Positions 9,767 through 19,130 of a stretch of DNA of 64,000 nucleotides are shown here, piece by piece. A model generated the notes under the pieces. The model was given only the letters and a program-made list of their open reading frames with translations, ran no database searches and had not been told where the DNA came from. The stretch's first letter is position 1, and every line of letters starts with the position of its first letter. Position numbers and translations under genes: made by a program. Source of the stretch: Candidatus Methylomirabilota bacterium (GTDB lineage: Bacteria > Methylomirabilota > Methylomirabilia > Rokubacteriales > CSP1-6). The stretch spans positions 1 through 64,000 of the forward strand of contig DASYVT010000148.1 of the NCBI GenBank assembly GCA_035936835.1, given 5' to 3'.

Positions 9767-11308
9767 AATGTTCCCGTGCTTGCGCGGCGGGTTCGAGTCC
9801 CGCTTGGTGTGCAGGACCTCGAGCGCCTGGATCAGCCGGCGGCGGGTGTCCCTGGGTTCGATGACCTCGTCGATGTACCCGCGCTCCGCCGCGGCGTAGG
9901 GAGTTGCGAACTTCTCCCGGTACTCGCGGGTCTTCTCGTCCTTGAGCTTCGCCGGGTCCGTCGCCGCGTCCATCTCCCGCTTGTACAGGATGCTCACCGC
10001 CCCGTCGGGACCCATGACGGCAATCTCGGCGGTCGGAAAGGCGAAGTTGACGTCGCCCCGGATGTGCTTGGAGGACATGACGCAGTACGCGCCGCCGTAG
10101 GCCTTGCGCGTGATGACGGTCAGCTTGGGCACCGTCGCCTCGCAGTAGGCGTACAAGAGCTTCGCCCCGTGCTTGATGATGCCGCCGAACTCCTGCGCCG
10201 TCCCGGGCAGGAAGCCGGGCACGTCCTCGAAGGTGACGAGCGGAATGTTGAAGCAGTCGCAGAATCGCACGAAGCGCGCGGCCTTCAGGGACGCGCTGAT
10301 GTCGAGACAGCCGGCCAGGTGCGCGGGCTGGTTGGCGACGACGCCGACCGGCCTGCCGCCGAGCCGCCCGAAGCCGACCACGATATTGGGCGCGTAACCG
10401 GCGTGCACCTCGAAGAAGTACCGGTCGTCGAGCACCGGCTGAACGATGTCCTTGATGTCGTACGGCTTGTTCGGCTGGTCGGGGACGACCGTCTGCATCT
10501 CCTCATCCACGCGGTCCGCGGGGTCGGTCGTAGGCCGCACGGGCGGGTCTTCCAGGTTGTTCTGAGGCAGGAAGGTCATGAGCTCGCGGATCAGCGCCAG
10601 GCACTCCTCCTCGCTCTCCGCGGCGAAGTGCGCGACGCCGGACGTCGTCCCGTGCGTCGCCGCGCCGCCCAGCTCCTCGAAGGAGACCTCCTCGTGCGTG
10701 ACGGCCTTGATGACGTCGGGGCCCGTCACGAACATGTAGGAAGAGTGCTTGACCATGAAGACGAAGTCGGTGATGGCGGGCGAGTAGACGGCGCCGCCCG
10801 CGCACGGGCCCATCACGGCGGAGATCTGCGGCACGACGCCCGAGGCCAGCGTGTTGCGCAGAAAAATGTCGGCGTAGCCCGCGAGCGAGACCACCCCCTC
10901 CTGGATCCGCGCGCCGCCGGAATCGTTCAGTCCGATCACGGGCACGCCCGTCTTCATGGCGAGGTCCATGATCTTGCAGATCTTGCGCGCATACGCCTCA
11001 GAGAGCGAGCCGCCGAAGACGGTGAAGTCCTGTGCGAAGGCGAAGACGGGGCGGCCGTGGACGCGCCCCGAGCCTGTCACCACGCCGTCGCCCGGGATGC
11101 GCTGGGCGTCCATGCCGAAGTCATTGTTCTGGTGGACCACGAAGCGGTCCACCTCCGCGAACGATCCCTTGTCGAGGAGGATCTCGAGCCGCTCGCGGGC
11201 CGTCTTCTTCCCCGCCTTGTGCTGGCGCTCGATCCGCTCCGGCCCGCCGGCCGCGTCGGCGGCCTCGTTGCGGCGGTGGAGTTCCTCGAAGCGATCCTGG
11301 AGGGACAT
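9758..11308 (-). CDS. Acyl-CoA (propionyl-CoA) carboxylase, carboxyltransferase beta subunit
   Basis: The product is 516 aa, the usual length for PccB/AccD5-type carboxyltransferases that move CO2 from biotin to propionyl-CoA. Motifs include [19 protein letters not shown], the N-terminal oxyanion region GGARIQEG and [12 protein letters not shown], and the C-terminal [19 protein letters not shown] and [12 protein letters not shown]. The ATG at 11308 is preceded by AAGGAG. The biotin carboxylase/BCCP subunit is not in the window. It forms an operon with the downstream methylmalonyl-CoA mutase; an epimerase is also not seen here. A promoter lies at 11374-11403. Confidence 0.92.
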   Translation of the reverse strand: MSLQDRFEELHRRNEAADAAGGPERIERQHKAGKKTARERLEILLDKGSFAEVDRFVVHQNNDFGMDAQRIPGDGVVTGSGRVHGRPVFAFAQDFTVFGGSLSEAYARKICKIMDLAMKTGVPVIGLNDSGGARIQEGVVSLAGYADIFLRNTLASGVVPQISAVMGPCAGGAVYSPAITDFVFMVKHSSYMFVTGPDVIKAVTHEEVSFEELGGAATHGTTSGVAHFAAESEEECLALIRELMTFLPQNNLEDPPVRPTTDPADRVDEEMQTVVPDQPNKPYDIKDIVQPVLDDRYFFEVHAGYAPNIVVGFGRLGGRPVGVVANQPAHLAGCLDISASLKAARFVRFCDCFNIPLVTFEDVPGFLPGTAQEFGGIIKHGAKLLYAYCEATVPKLTVITRKAYGGAYCVMSSKHIRGDVNFAFPTAEIAVMGPDGAVSILYKREMDAATDPAKLKDEKTREYREKFATPYAAAERGYIDEVIEPRDTRRRLIQALEVLHTKRDSNPPRKHGNIPL

Positions 11309-11373
11309 GGGTGCGGCTCCTTGGAGTGGCCGACGCTGGGGAGTGCCCGGCGGTGCGCTCCTGTCTGTGGGGG

Positions 11374-11403
11374 AGTATAGAGGCCCGTCGCCGGGAAAGT
11401 CAA
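11374..11403 (-). promoter_or_regulatory. Promoter of the carboxylase-mutase operon
   Basis: Minus-strand TTGACT (11398-11403) is separated by 18 nt from TATACT (11374-11379), a good sigma-70 match. It directs transcription toward the ATG at 11308, with a leader of roughly 60 nt. Confidence 0.6.
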
Positions 11404-11431
11404 TGAATGCGCGGCTTTTTCGCTGACCGGT

Positions 11432-11461
11432 TTGACTTCGCGACGCGCCGTCTGGCATACT
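11432..11461 (+). promoter_or_regulatory. Promoter of the DUF948-YtxH operon
   Basis: Plus-strand TTGACT (11432-11437) is followed after 18 nt by CATACT (11456-11461). Transcription would start almost at the ATG at 11471, leaving little or no leader. It is divergent from the carboxylase promoter, about 30 bp away. Confidence 0.45.
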
Positions 11462-11470
11462 TCCCGCCCT

Positions 11471-11842
11471 ATGACTCCGCTGGCCCAGGCCGCGCTGGTA
11501 ATCTGCGCCGTGGTGCTGACCGTGGCGCTCGTCGTGACGCTGGCGACCTTCAGGCGCGCGACCGCGCGGGCGGAGATCGTGCTGCAGCTGGTGGAGCGGG
11601 AGATCCGCCCGCTGGCGAGCCAGGTCGAGGCGCTGGCGGCGGACGTGCGGGCGCTGTCGCAGACGGCCAACCGCGAGCTGGAGCGGGTCAGCGGCGTGGT
11701 CCGCCGCGTGGAGGACATCTCGCTCAAGATCGCGCGCGTGGTCGGCGTGGCGAACAGCCTGGCGTCATTTCGCGGGGTCACGAACGTTGGCTCAGGCCTC
11801 CGGACGGCGCTCAGCGTGTTTGTGTCGAGACTCAGGACATAG
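11471..11842 (+). CDS. DUF948-type membrane-anchored coiled-coil protein
   Basis: The product is 123 aa with one N-terminal membrane helix (residues 4-26), then a charged amphipathic/coiled-coil segment (30-95) with heptad-like spacing. This matches the DUF948 family found next to YtxH general-stress proteins in many bacteria. The YtxH gene follows 19 nt downstream, supporting a two-gene unit. It is probably an inner-membrane protein with a helical domain on one face. Biochemical function is not established for the family. Confidence 0.7.
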   Translation: MTPLAQAALVICAVVLTVALVVTLATFRRATARAEIVLQLVEREIRPLASQVEALAADVRALSQTANRELERVSGVVRRVEDISLKIARVVGVANSLASFRGVTNVGSGLRTALSVFVSRLRT

Positions 11843-11861
11843 AGAGAGGGAGGACGCGATC

Positions 11862-12176
11862 ATGTCGGACGAGCGTGGTGGGGACGCGGCAGGCTACATG
11901 GGCTGGTTCTTCCTCGGCGCCATCGCAGGCGCGGCGGCGATGCTGCTGCTGACGCCCAAAACGGGCACCGAGGCCCGCGAGCTCTTGACGGAGCACGGGC
12001 AGGAGTGGCTCAAGAAGGCGCAGGCGGCGGCGGAGGAAGCGCAGGAGAAAGCCGGCGACCTCTTCGGCAAGGGCCGCGAGTACTTCGAGGAGCAGCGCAA
12101 CCGCGTGGTCGGGGCTTTCGAGGCCGGCCGCTCGGCCATGAAAGAGGAGATGGGCAAGGTCCGCTCCGACGGGTAG
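11862..12176 (+). CDS. YtxH domain protein (general-stress type)
   Basis: The product is 104 aa. A glycine-rich membrane helix at residues 12-29 (GYMGWFFLGAIAGAAAMLLL) is followed by TPKTG-x-E-x-R, the YtxH signature, then an amphipathic helical tail with apolipophorin-like A/E/K periodicity. The start has GGAGG eight bases upstream. A diverged copy of its last 51 bases reappears at 14318-14368, showing that its 3' end was included in a later tandem duplication. Confidence 0.8.
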   Translation: MSDERGGDAAGYMGWFFLGAIAGAAAMLLLTPKTGTEARELLTEHGQEWLKKAQAAAEEAQEKAGDLFGKGREYFEEQRNRVVGAFEAGRSAMKEEMGKVRSDG

Positions 12177-14302
12177 CGGCCGCGGGAGACGGAGACATCG
12201 GGAAGCTTGGCCCACGGAACTCGCGCGGCCGACCGACGGCCCCGGCGGCCGCGCGCCTCCGCGGCGGGCGGCTCACCGCATCCTCCGGCGAAGCGATCAA
12301 CAGGCTGCGGCGCGTCGCCATCCCCGCTGCCATCGCCGTCCTGACCTTCCTCGCGTTCCTGCCCACCTTCCAGAACGGCTTCGTCGAGTGGGACGATGAC
12401 GTAAACTTTCGGCTCAACGAATCCTACCGCGGGCTCGACTGGGCCCAGCTCAAGTGGATGTTCACCGCGTTCCACTTGGGACACTACACCCCCCTGACGT
12501 GGGTCACCTTCGGGCTCGATTACATCGTATGGGGCATGGACCCCTTCGGGTATCACCTGACGAACCTGGTTCTTCACGCGGCCAACGCCGCCCTCTTCTT
12601 CCTGATCGCCGTGAGACTCCTGGCGCGGGCAAACCCCGCCCTCGCCTCGGAATGGCTTGGGCTCCGGCTCGCGGCTGCGGCTGCGGCCCTCCTGTTCTCC
12701 CTGCATCCGCTGCGGGTCGAATCGGTGGCGTGGACAACGGAGCGCCGGGACGTCCTCTGTGCGTGCTTCTACCTGCTCGCCATCCTCGCCTATCTCCGCG
12801 CGTGCGACGCCCGGGCCCTTGCGGCTCGGGGCGGACGGGCCTGGTACGGTCTGTCCATTGCCGCATCCGGCGCCGCGCTGCTGTCAAAATCCATGGCGGT
12901 CAGCCTGCCTTTGATTCTGCTGGTGCTCGACGTCTACCCGCTTGGACGGCTCGCGCTCGGCCGCGGCATTTTTGCCGACGCAGGACAGCGGCGGGTGTTG
13001 GCAGAGAAGATCCCGTACTTCCTCCTCGGCGCCCCCGCCGGGGTCCTGCAGATCCTTGCCACCCGCCAGGCCGAGAGCCTCATGCCGATGAGCCAACTGG
13101 GGATCGTCGAGCGCGTGAGCGTCGCGAACTTCTCCCTCGCGTTCTACCTCTGGAAGATGGTCGTGCCCCTGGATCTGTCCCCGCTCTACGAGATGCCAGA
13201 GTCCATCCGTTGGTGGGCGCCCTCATTCGTGCTCAGCGGACTCGTCGTGCTCACGATCACAGGGCTGGTCCTGGGACTCCGGCGCCGCTGGCCGGCGCTG
13301 GCCGCAGTCTGGACGAGCTACGTCGTCATGCTCCTTCCCGTCTCCGGCATCGTGCAGGCTGGACCGCAGATCGCGGCCGACCGCTACAGCTACCTGCCTT
13401 GTCTCGGCTGGGCGCTCCTGGCCGCTGCCGGGCTGGGCGCCGGCTGGCTTCACCTCCGGCGGACACGGCCCGTGTCAGTGGCAGCCTGGCGGATCCTACC
13501 CGTCGTGCTGGTCTTGAGTGCCTGCCTCGGCGGCCTGACCTGGCGGCAGGTGGGAGTCTGGCACGACACAGAGACGTTATGGACTCAGGCGGTGAGCGCG
13601 TCTCCGTCGGCCGTGGCGCACGTGAACCTCGGGGATCCGCTCGAGGGACGGGGACGCATTGCCGACGCCGTCACGCACTACGAGGAGGCGATACGGCTGA
13701 GGCCGAGTTACGGGCCGGGGCACGTCGCCCTCGGCGTCGCCCTCGCCGATCAAGGGCGCCTGTCGGAGGCAATCAGCCACTACGAGGAGGCGGCGCGGCT
13801 CATGCCGGGGTCGGCGGTCCCCTACAACAACCTCGGCGCGGCGCTGGCCGCGCAGGGCCGCACCGATGAAGCGATCGAGCGCTATCGGGAGGCGGTGAAA
13901 CGACTGCCCACGTACGCGGACGCCCACAAGCATCTCGGTCTCGCGCTTGCTCGGCAGGGCCGTCTGGCGGAAGCGGTCGAGCACTACCGCGAGGCGCTGC
14001 GGTTGCGCCCCGACTCCGCCGAAGTGCGCACCAATCTCGCCGGAGCGCACACAAATCTCGCCATTGCGCTTGCCAATCAGGGGCGAACGGCGGAGGCGCT
14101 CGAACACTTTCGCGACGCGGTGGCCCTCCAGCCGCGCTCTGCCGAGGCGCGCAACAACTTGGGCCTCATGCTGGTCAAGGCGGGCCGGAGCGAGGAGGCC
14201 GAGGCGCAGTTTCGCGAGGCGCTGAGGCTCAACCCGGACCTTCGAGACGCCCGGAACAACCTGGAGCAACTCGTGTCGCTTCGAGGCAAGGGGCCGCGGT
14301 AG
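12005..14302 (+). CDS. TMTC-like multi-pass membrane protein with C-terminal TPRs (copy 1)
   Basis: A large membrane protein of the bacterial TMTC/GT-C type. The homologous body begins near 12290 with a first membrane helix, then the acidic loop motif EWDDDVN, the signature HPLRVESVAWTTERRDVL, about ten membrane segments, and from about 13590 seven or so TPR units. Eukaryotic TMTCs are protein O-mannosyltransferases; the bacterial substrate is unknown. The start is unresolved: the only in-frame ATG/GTG/TTG is the ATG at 12005, which overlaps ytxH in another frame and would encode an implausible Arg/Gly-rich leader. Copy 2 has a normal ATG at the equivalent place. Copy 1 may use a non-canonical start or be damaged there. 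Confidence 0.7.
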   Translation: MAQEGAGGGGGSAGESRRPLRQGPRVLRGAAQPRGRGFRGRPLGHERGDGQGPLRRVAAAGDGDIGKLGPRNSRGRPTAPAAARLRGGRLTASSGEAINRLRRVAIPAAIAVLTFLAFLPTFQNGFVEWDDDVNFRLNESYRGLDWAQLKWMFTAFHLGHYTPLTWVTFGLDYIVWGMDPFGYHLTNLVLHAANAALFFLIAVRLLARANPALASEWLGLRLAAAAAALLFSLHPLRVESVAWTTERRDVLCACFYLLAILAYLRACDARALAARGGRAWYGLSIAASGAALLSKSMAVSLPLILLVLDVYPLGRLALGRGIFADAGQRRVLAEKIPYFLLGAPAGVLQILATRQAESLMPMSQLGIVERVSVANFSLAFYLWKMVVPLDLSPLYEMPESIRWWAPSFVLSGLVVLTITGLVLGLRRRWPALAAVWTSYVVMLLPVSGIVQAGPQIAADRYSYLPCLGWALLAAAGLGAGWLHLRRTRPVSVAAWRILPVVLVLSACLGGLTWRQVGVWHDTETLWTQAVSASPSAVAHVNLGDPLEGRGRIADAVTHYEEAIRLRPSYGPGHVALGVALADQGRLSEAISHYEEAARLMPGSAVPYNNLGAALAAQGRTDEAIERYREAVKRLPTYADAHKHLGLALARQGRLAEAVEHYREALRLRPDSAEVRTNLAGAHTNLAIALANQGRTAEALEHFRDAVALQPRSAEARNNLGLMLVKAGRSEEAEAQFREALRLNPDLRDARNNLEQLVSLRGKGPR

Positions 14303-14317
14303 GAGACCCCCCTCGCG

Positions 14318-14368
14318 GGCCGCTCGGCCATGAGGGAAGAGATGGGCAAGGTCCGCTCCAGCGGGTAG
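14318..14368 (+). repeat. Duplicated remnant of the ytxH 3' end
   Basis: These 51 bases match 12126-12176 at 46 positions with no gap, including the stop codon TAG. No intact ytxH precedes them. Together with the TMTC copies on either side, this marks the junction of a tandem duplication of about 2.19 kb. Confidence 0.85.
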
Positions 14369-14408
14369 AATCGCGCCATGGTGGGGAGCATCCACGCCCC
14401 CACAGCTG

Positions 14409-16407
14409 ATGGGCCCGGCTCCGACGGCAGCCGCGCCCCACCGCGGCGGCGCTCTCTGGGACTTCTCCCGCGAGACGATCGCCAGGCTGCAGGCCTTGGC
14501 TCTTCCCAGCGCCGTCGCCATCCTGACGTTCGTCGCCTTCCTGCCCACGCTCGAGAACAACTTCGTCGACTGAGACGACGAGCCCAACTTGCAGCTCAAC
14601 GAGTCCTATCGTGGGCCGGCTGGACCCAGCTCAAGTGGATGTTCACGGCGTTCCACCTCGGGCACTATGCCTCGCTCACCTGGATCACGTTCGGCGCCTA
14701 TTACGTCGTCTGCGGCCTCGACCCGCTCGGGTACCACCTGACCAATCTCCTGCTGCACGCGGCCAACGCCGTCGTCTTCTACCTGATCGCGTTCCGCCTG
14801 CTGCAGGGGGGGATTCCCGGCGCGAAGGACCGCCCGCTGCCACTCCGGCTCTCCGCCGCCCTTGCCGCGCTGGTCTTCGCGGTTCACCCGCTGCGGGTCG
14901 AGTCGGTGGCCTGGGCCACGGAGCGGAGGGACGTCCTCTCAGGTCTCTTCTACCTCCTGGCCGTCCTCGTCTATCTCAGGCGGGAGCAGAACTCGAGCGG
15001 GGGGCCCGCCGCCCGGCGCCGGCGGTACTGGGCCTGCCTTCTGCTCTTCATCGTGGCGCTGTTCTCGAAGTCCATGGCGGTCACCCTGCCCGCGGTGCTG
15101 CTCCTGCTCGACATCTATCCCCTCCGCCGCTTCCCCCTCACCGTCGCCGGACTGGGATCCTCGCAGGCCCGCGGGGCGCTCCTCGAGAAGCTGCCCTTCT
15201 TCGCCCTCAGTGCGCTGGCAAGTATCGGGGCCTTCAGGGCCACGATTGCCGCAGACTCCCTGACGCCAGAGACCACACTGCGCTGGGTGGACCGCGCCGC
15301 CGTCTCGGTCTACGGACTCGCCTTCTACCTCTGGAAGTCGATCTTCCCGATTCGGCTCGCGAATCTCTACGAGCTGCCGATCCCCTTCGATCCTCTCGCC
15401 TCTCCGATCGTGCTGAGCGCCGCGGGCGTGGCGGCGCTGATCCTCCTTCCGGTCATCGGCATATTCCACACCGGCCGCCAGATCGCCGCTGACCGCTACA
15501 CCTGCCTCGCTTCGCTGCCGTGGGCGGTGCTCCTCGGCGCTGCGCTCCTCGGCGCCACGCTCCTCGGCCAATGCGACGCGGTCCTCGCCTCACGCCCCAG
15601 GCTGCGCGTCGCTGTGCTCACCGTGGCCCCGCTGCTCCTGGAGCTCGTGCTCGGCGCCCTCACGTGGCGCCAGGTCCAGGTCTGGCACGACACCGAGACT
15701 CTCTGGGCGAGCGCGCTCCGGGCCGCGCCGTCCGCGCACGCTCACCAAAGCTTGGGTCGCGAGCTCGTGCGGCGCGGGCGGGTCGGCGAAGCCCTGCCTC
15801 ACCTGCGAGCCCGCGTCGAACTCCGACCGGACGGTCCTGTGGAACGCTACGAGGTCGCGGCCGCCCTCGAGCGCCTGGGTCGGCTTCCCGAGTCGACCGA
15901 GCACTACGCCAAGGCGGTACGCCTGAGCCCCGCCAACCCGCACTTCCGAAACTACCTGGGCACCGCGCTCATGAAGGAGGGTAGGTTCGACGAGGCAGTC
16001 ACCGAGCTTCGCCGCGCGGTCGCCCTGGAAGGGGGCTCGGCCGAGGCGCACAAGAACCTGGGCGACGCGCTGGGGCGCCAGGGGCGCGACGCCGAGTCCA
16101 TCGAGCAGTTCGAGGAGGCGCTGCGCTTCTCGCCCGACTTCGCCGAGGCGCACGAGGGGCTGGGGCTCGCCTTCATGCGGCGGGGCGATCTCCCCCGCGC
16201 GATCCGGGAATTCCGGGCGGCGCTCAAGCAGTCGCGGGACCCGGCCGAGGTGCGCAACAACCTCGGCGTCGCTCTCGCCCGCCAGGGCGACCCGGAGGGC
16301 GCGGCGCGGGAATTCCGGCTGGGGTCGAGCTGCGCCCGGACTTCGCCGCGGCCCAGCGGAACCTCGACGCAGCCCTCTACGACGCCGAAAGCCGGCGCCG
16401 ACGCTAA
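14409..16407 (+). pseudogene. TMTC-like membrane/TPR protein, copy 2, disrupted
   Basis: Reading from the ATG at 14409 gives a sensible N-terminus (MGPAPTAAAPHRGGALWDFS, then a membrane helix ending in LPTLENNFVD) that stops at a TGA exactly where copy 1 has the Trp of EWDDD. About 55 bases later one base is missing relative to copy 1, which shifts the frame into the remainder of the protein. The frame then stays open through the membrane and TPR regions until a second shift near 16320. The natural end, NLDAALYDAESRRRR, terminates at TAA 16405-16407 in the other frame. One nonsense and two frameshift lesions suggest a decaying duplicate; assembly error is the alternative. Confidence 0.75.
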
Positions 16408-16423
16408 CAGGCTGCTTGGAAAG

Positions 16424-17821
16424 TTAGATGTGTATCGCTTGACCCAGGGCGGCGAGCGTGGCCTCGAGAGAGGCCTCGGACAGGGTCGGGTGGGCGTGGA
16501 TGGTGTGGATGATCTCCTCGAGCGTGGCCTCGAGCGTTCGTCCCACCGCGAATTCGTGGATCAGCTCCGTCGCCTCGGGACCCACGATGTGGACGCCGAG
16601 GATCTCCCCCGTCCGCTTGTCGGCCACCACCTTCAAGAAGCCGTCCGTCTCTCCCAGCGCCACCGCCTTGCCGTTGGCCGTGAAGGGGAAGCGGCCCACA
16701 CTGACCTCGCGTCCGTTCGCCTTCGCCGCGGCCTCGGAGAGGCCGATGGACGCGACCTGCGGGCGGCAGTAGGTGCACGAGGGGACGTTGCCGTAGTCCA
16801 CCGGGCGCGGCGACCGGCCCGCGATGGTCTCGGCCGCGACCACGCCCTCGGCCATGGCCTTGTGCGCCAGCATCTGGCGCCCCGCCATGTCGCCGACGGC
16901 GAAGATGCCGTTCACCGACGTCTCCATCGTGGGTGACACCGTCACGAGACCGCGGTCCGTCGTCACGCCGAGGGCTTCGAGCCCGAGACCCTTCGTCCTC
17001 GCGGCGCGCCCGACGGCCATGAGCACCTGAGCGGCCGTGAGCGTCTCGCGTTTGCCTTCGGCGTCGATCTCCACGGCGACGCTCCCCTTGCCCGGAGTGA
17101 CCTTCACGACCTTGACACCCGTGCGCACGGTCACGCCCCGGCGCGTGAAGAGCCGCGCGATCTGGGCCGACGCCTCCTCGTCCTCCACGGGCAGCACGCG
17201 CGGCAGCGCCTCGAGGACGGTCACCTCCACGCCGTAGGCGCGGTAGATGTCGGCGAACTCCATGCCGACCGCGCCCGCGCCGATCACGATCAGCGAGGCG
17301 GGCCGGATCTCGGAGCGGACCGCGCCGTTGGAGGAGATCACCTGGGTCTCGTCCATGGTGACGCCGGGCAGCGACTTGGGCTCGGAGCCCGTGGCGAGGA
17401 TGATCGCCCGGCGAGCCTCGAGGATCTCCACGCCGCCCTTGCCCTTGACCTCGACGACACTCTTCGACTTGAGGGAGCCCACGCCCGCGACGAGGGTGAT
17501 CTTGTTCTTGCGGAAGAGAAACTCGACGCCCTTGGCCATGCGGTCGGCGACGCGCCGTGAGCGCTGGATCGCCTGGCCGTAGTCGGCCCGCCATTCCCCG
17601 ACCGTGATGCCGAACTCTTCTGCTCGGTGAAAGAGGTCGACTATTTCGGCGTTGCGCAGGAGGGCCTTGGTGGGAATGCACCCCCAGTTGAGGCAGACGC
17701 CGCCGGGCCTGTCGTCTTCCACCGCGGCGACCGAGAGCCCGAGCTGGGCGCAGCGGATCGCGGCGACGTAGCCGCCGGGACCCGTGCCGACCACGACGAT
17801 GTCGAACGCCTGGTTCGCCAC
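16424..17821 (-). CDS. lpdA: Dihydrolipoyl dehydrogenase (E3)
   Basis: The product is 465 aa, the usual E3 length. It reoxidises dihydrolipoyl groups of 2-oxoacid dehydrogenase complexes using FAD and NAD. Seen: the FAD-binding GTGPGG (12-17), the redox-active disulfide C43-x4-C48 within GGVCLNWGCIPTK, an NAD-binding GAGAVGMEFA, the second FAD motif FAVGDMAG, and the C-terminal HAHPTLSEA with the catalytic His-Glu pair. It follows pdhC by only 4 nt, so it is the last gene of the pdh cluster. It converges with the TMTC pseudogene, whose end is 16 nt away. Confidence 0.95.
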   Translation of the reverse strand: MANQAFDIVVVGTGPGGYVAAIRCAQLGLSVAAVEDDRPGGVCLNWGCIPTKALLRNAEIVDLFHRAEEFGITVGEWRADYGQAIQRSRRVADRMAKGVEFLFRKNKITLVAGVGSLKSKSVVEVKGKGGVEILEARRAIILATGSEPKSLPGVTMDETQVISSNGAVRSEIRPASLIVIGAGAVGMEFADIYRAYGVEVTVLEALPRVLPVEDEEASAQIARLFTRRGVTVRTGVKVVKVTPGKGSVAVEIDAEGKRETLTAAQVLMAVGRAARTKGLGLEALGVTTDRGLVTVSPTMETSVNGIFAVGDMAGRQMLAHKAMAEGVVAAETIAGRSPRPVDYGNVPSCTYCRPQVASIGLSEAAAKANGREVSVGRFPFTANGKAVALGETDGFLKVVADKRTGEILGVHIVGPEATELIHEFAVGRTLEATLEEIIHTIHAHPTLSEASLEATLAALGQAIHI

Positions 17822-17825
17822 GGCG

Positions 17826-19130
17826 CTACACGAGAAGCCGGAGAGGCTCTTCCAGCAGGCGCTTGACGTCCTGGAGGAAGCGGGCGCCCATGGCGCCGTC
17901 CATCACGCGGTGGTCGCAGGAGATGGTCATCTTCATGCGGCGGCCGACGCGAAGCTGGCCGCCCTCGACGACGGGCTTCTCGAGCACGGACCCTACCGCG
18001 AGGATGGCGCCCTCGGGCGGGTTGATGATGGCCGAGAACTCCTCGACGTCGTACATGCCGAGGTTGGAGATGGAGAAGGTCGCTCCGGAGATCTCCTGGG
18101 CGCGGAGCTTGCCGCCCCGCGCGCGCTCGGCCAGGTCACGGGCCTCGACGGCGATCTGCCCGAGCGGCTTGGCGTCGCAATTGCGCAGCACGGCCGTGAT
18201 CAGACCCTCGTCGAGGGCGATGGCGAGGCCGATGTGGGCGCGGTGGAAGACGCGGATGCTCTGCCCTTGGAGCTGTGCGTTCACGCCTGGGTTCTTGAGC
18301 AGCGCCGACGCGCAGGCCTTGACGATCATGTCGGTGACGGAGACCTTCGGCTGCCCCTCGAGGGCGTTCAGCTCGGCGCGGAGCGCCCAGGCGCGGTCCA
18401 TCGAGACCTCCGACGTGACGTAGAAGTGCGGCACCGGACCCTTGGAGAGCGGCATGCGCTTGGCGATGATGGCGCGCATCGAGCTGAGCGGCCTGTCCTC
18501 GAACTCGGCGCCCGTTCGAGGCGGGATCACGAACTGTGGGCGTGCCTGCGCCGCAGCGGGCGCCGCTGGGCTCGGGCCGGCTGCGGCAGCGGGACGGGGC
18601 GACGCGGCGGCGGACTCGACGTCGCGCCTCACGATGCGGCCGCCGGGACCTGTCCCCTGGATCAATCGCAGGTCCACGCCGGACTGGGCGGCGACCTTGC
18701 GGGCCAGCGGCGAGGCCTTGACCCTGCCGCCTGCCGGCGCCGCCACAGAGGACACCGCCGCCATCGGCACCACGGCGCTCGTCTCCGGCACCGATCGGTA
18801 GGATTCCATGGCCGGCAGCGCGGCCGACGCGGGAGCCGGCGCAGAAGCCTGAGGCGACGGAGCGGCGGAGGCGACGGCGCCGATGTCATCCGCGGCGTCG
18901 GCGATGACACCGATCAGCTCGCCCACCGGCACCTGCCCGCCCTCGGGGATGACGATCTTGCGCAGGACACCACCGCCGAAGGCCTCGATCTCCACGTTGG
19001 CCTTGTCGGTCTCGATCTCGGCGATGACGTCGCCGCCCTTGATGGCATCGCCTTCCTTCTTCAGCCACTTGATGACCTTGCCGGTCTCCATGGCCTCGCT
19101 GAGCTTGGGCATTATGACCTTGGTGATCAT
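17826..19130 (-). CDS. pdhC: Dihydrolipoamide acyltransferase (E2) of pyruvate dehydrogenase
   Basis: The product is 434 aa: lipoyl domain (1-78, lipoylated Lys43 in ETDKA), Ala/Pro linker, peripheral subunit-binding domain (ASPLARKVAAQSGVDL to GPGGRIVRRDV), second linker, and acyltransferase domain ending with the catalytic DHRVMDGAMGARFL. One lipoyl domain is present. It transfers the acetyl group from E1 to CoA. It overlaps pdhB by 4 nt. The lipoyl synthase gene sits upstream in the same strand run, at 29777. The complex could also act on branched-chain 2-oxoacids; pyruvate is most likely. Confidence 0.92.
   Translation of the reverse strand: MITKVIMPKLSEAMETGKVIKWLKKEGDAIKGGDVIAEIETDKANVEIEAFGGGVLRKIVIPEGGQVPVGELIGVIADAADDIGAVASAAPSPQASAPAPASAALPAMESYRSVPETSAVVPMAAVSSVAAPAGGRVKASPLARKVAAQSGVDLRLIQGTGPGGRIVRRDVESAAASPRPAAAAGPSPAAPAAAQARPQFVIPPRTGAEFEDRPLSSMRAIIAKRMPLSKGPVPHFYVTSEVSMDRAWALRAELNALEGQPKVSVTDMIVKACASALLKNPGVNAQLQGQSIRVFHRAHIGLAIALDEGLITAVLRNCDAKPLGQIAVEARDLAERARGGKLRAQEISGATFSISNLGMYDVEEFSAIINPPEGAILAVGSVLEKPVVEGGQLRVGRRMKMTISCDHRVMDGAMGARFLQDVKRLLEEPLRLLV

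Noticed and set aside
11832-12706. Minus-strand frames opposite ytxH and the start of TMTC copy 1
   Set aside because: They lie opposite clearly coding plus-strand genes and have no motif or start signal.
14409-14620. In-frame TGA in TMTC copy 2 as a second selenocysteine codon
   Set aside because: The intact copy has Trp at this position, not Cys, a frameshift follows within about 55 bases, and I see no hairpin at the required distance.
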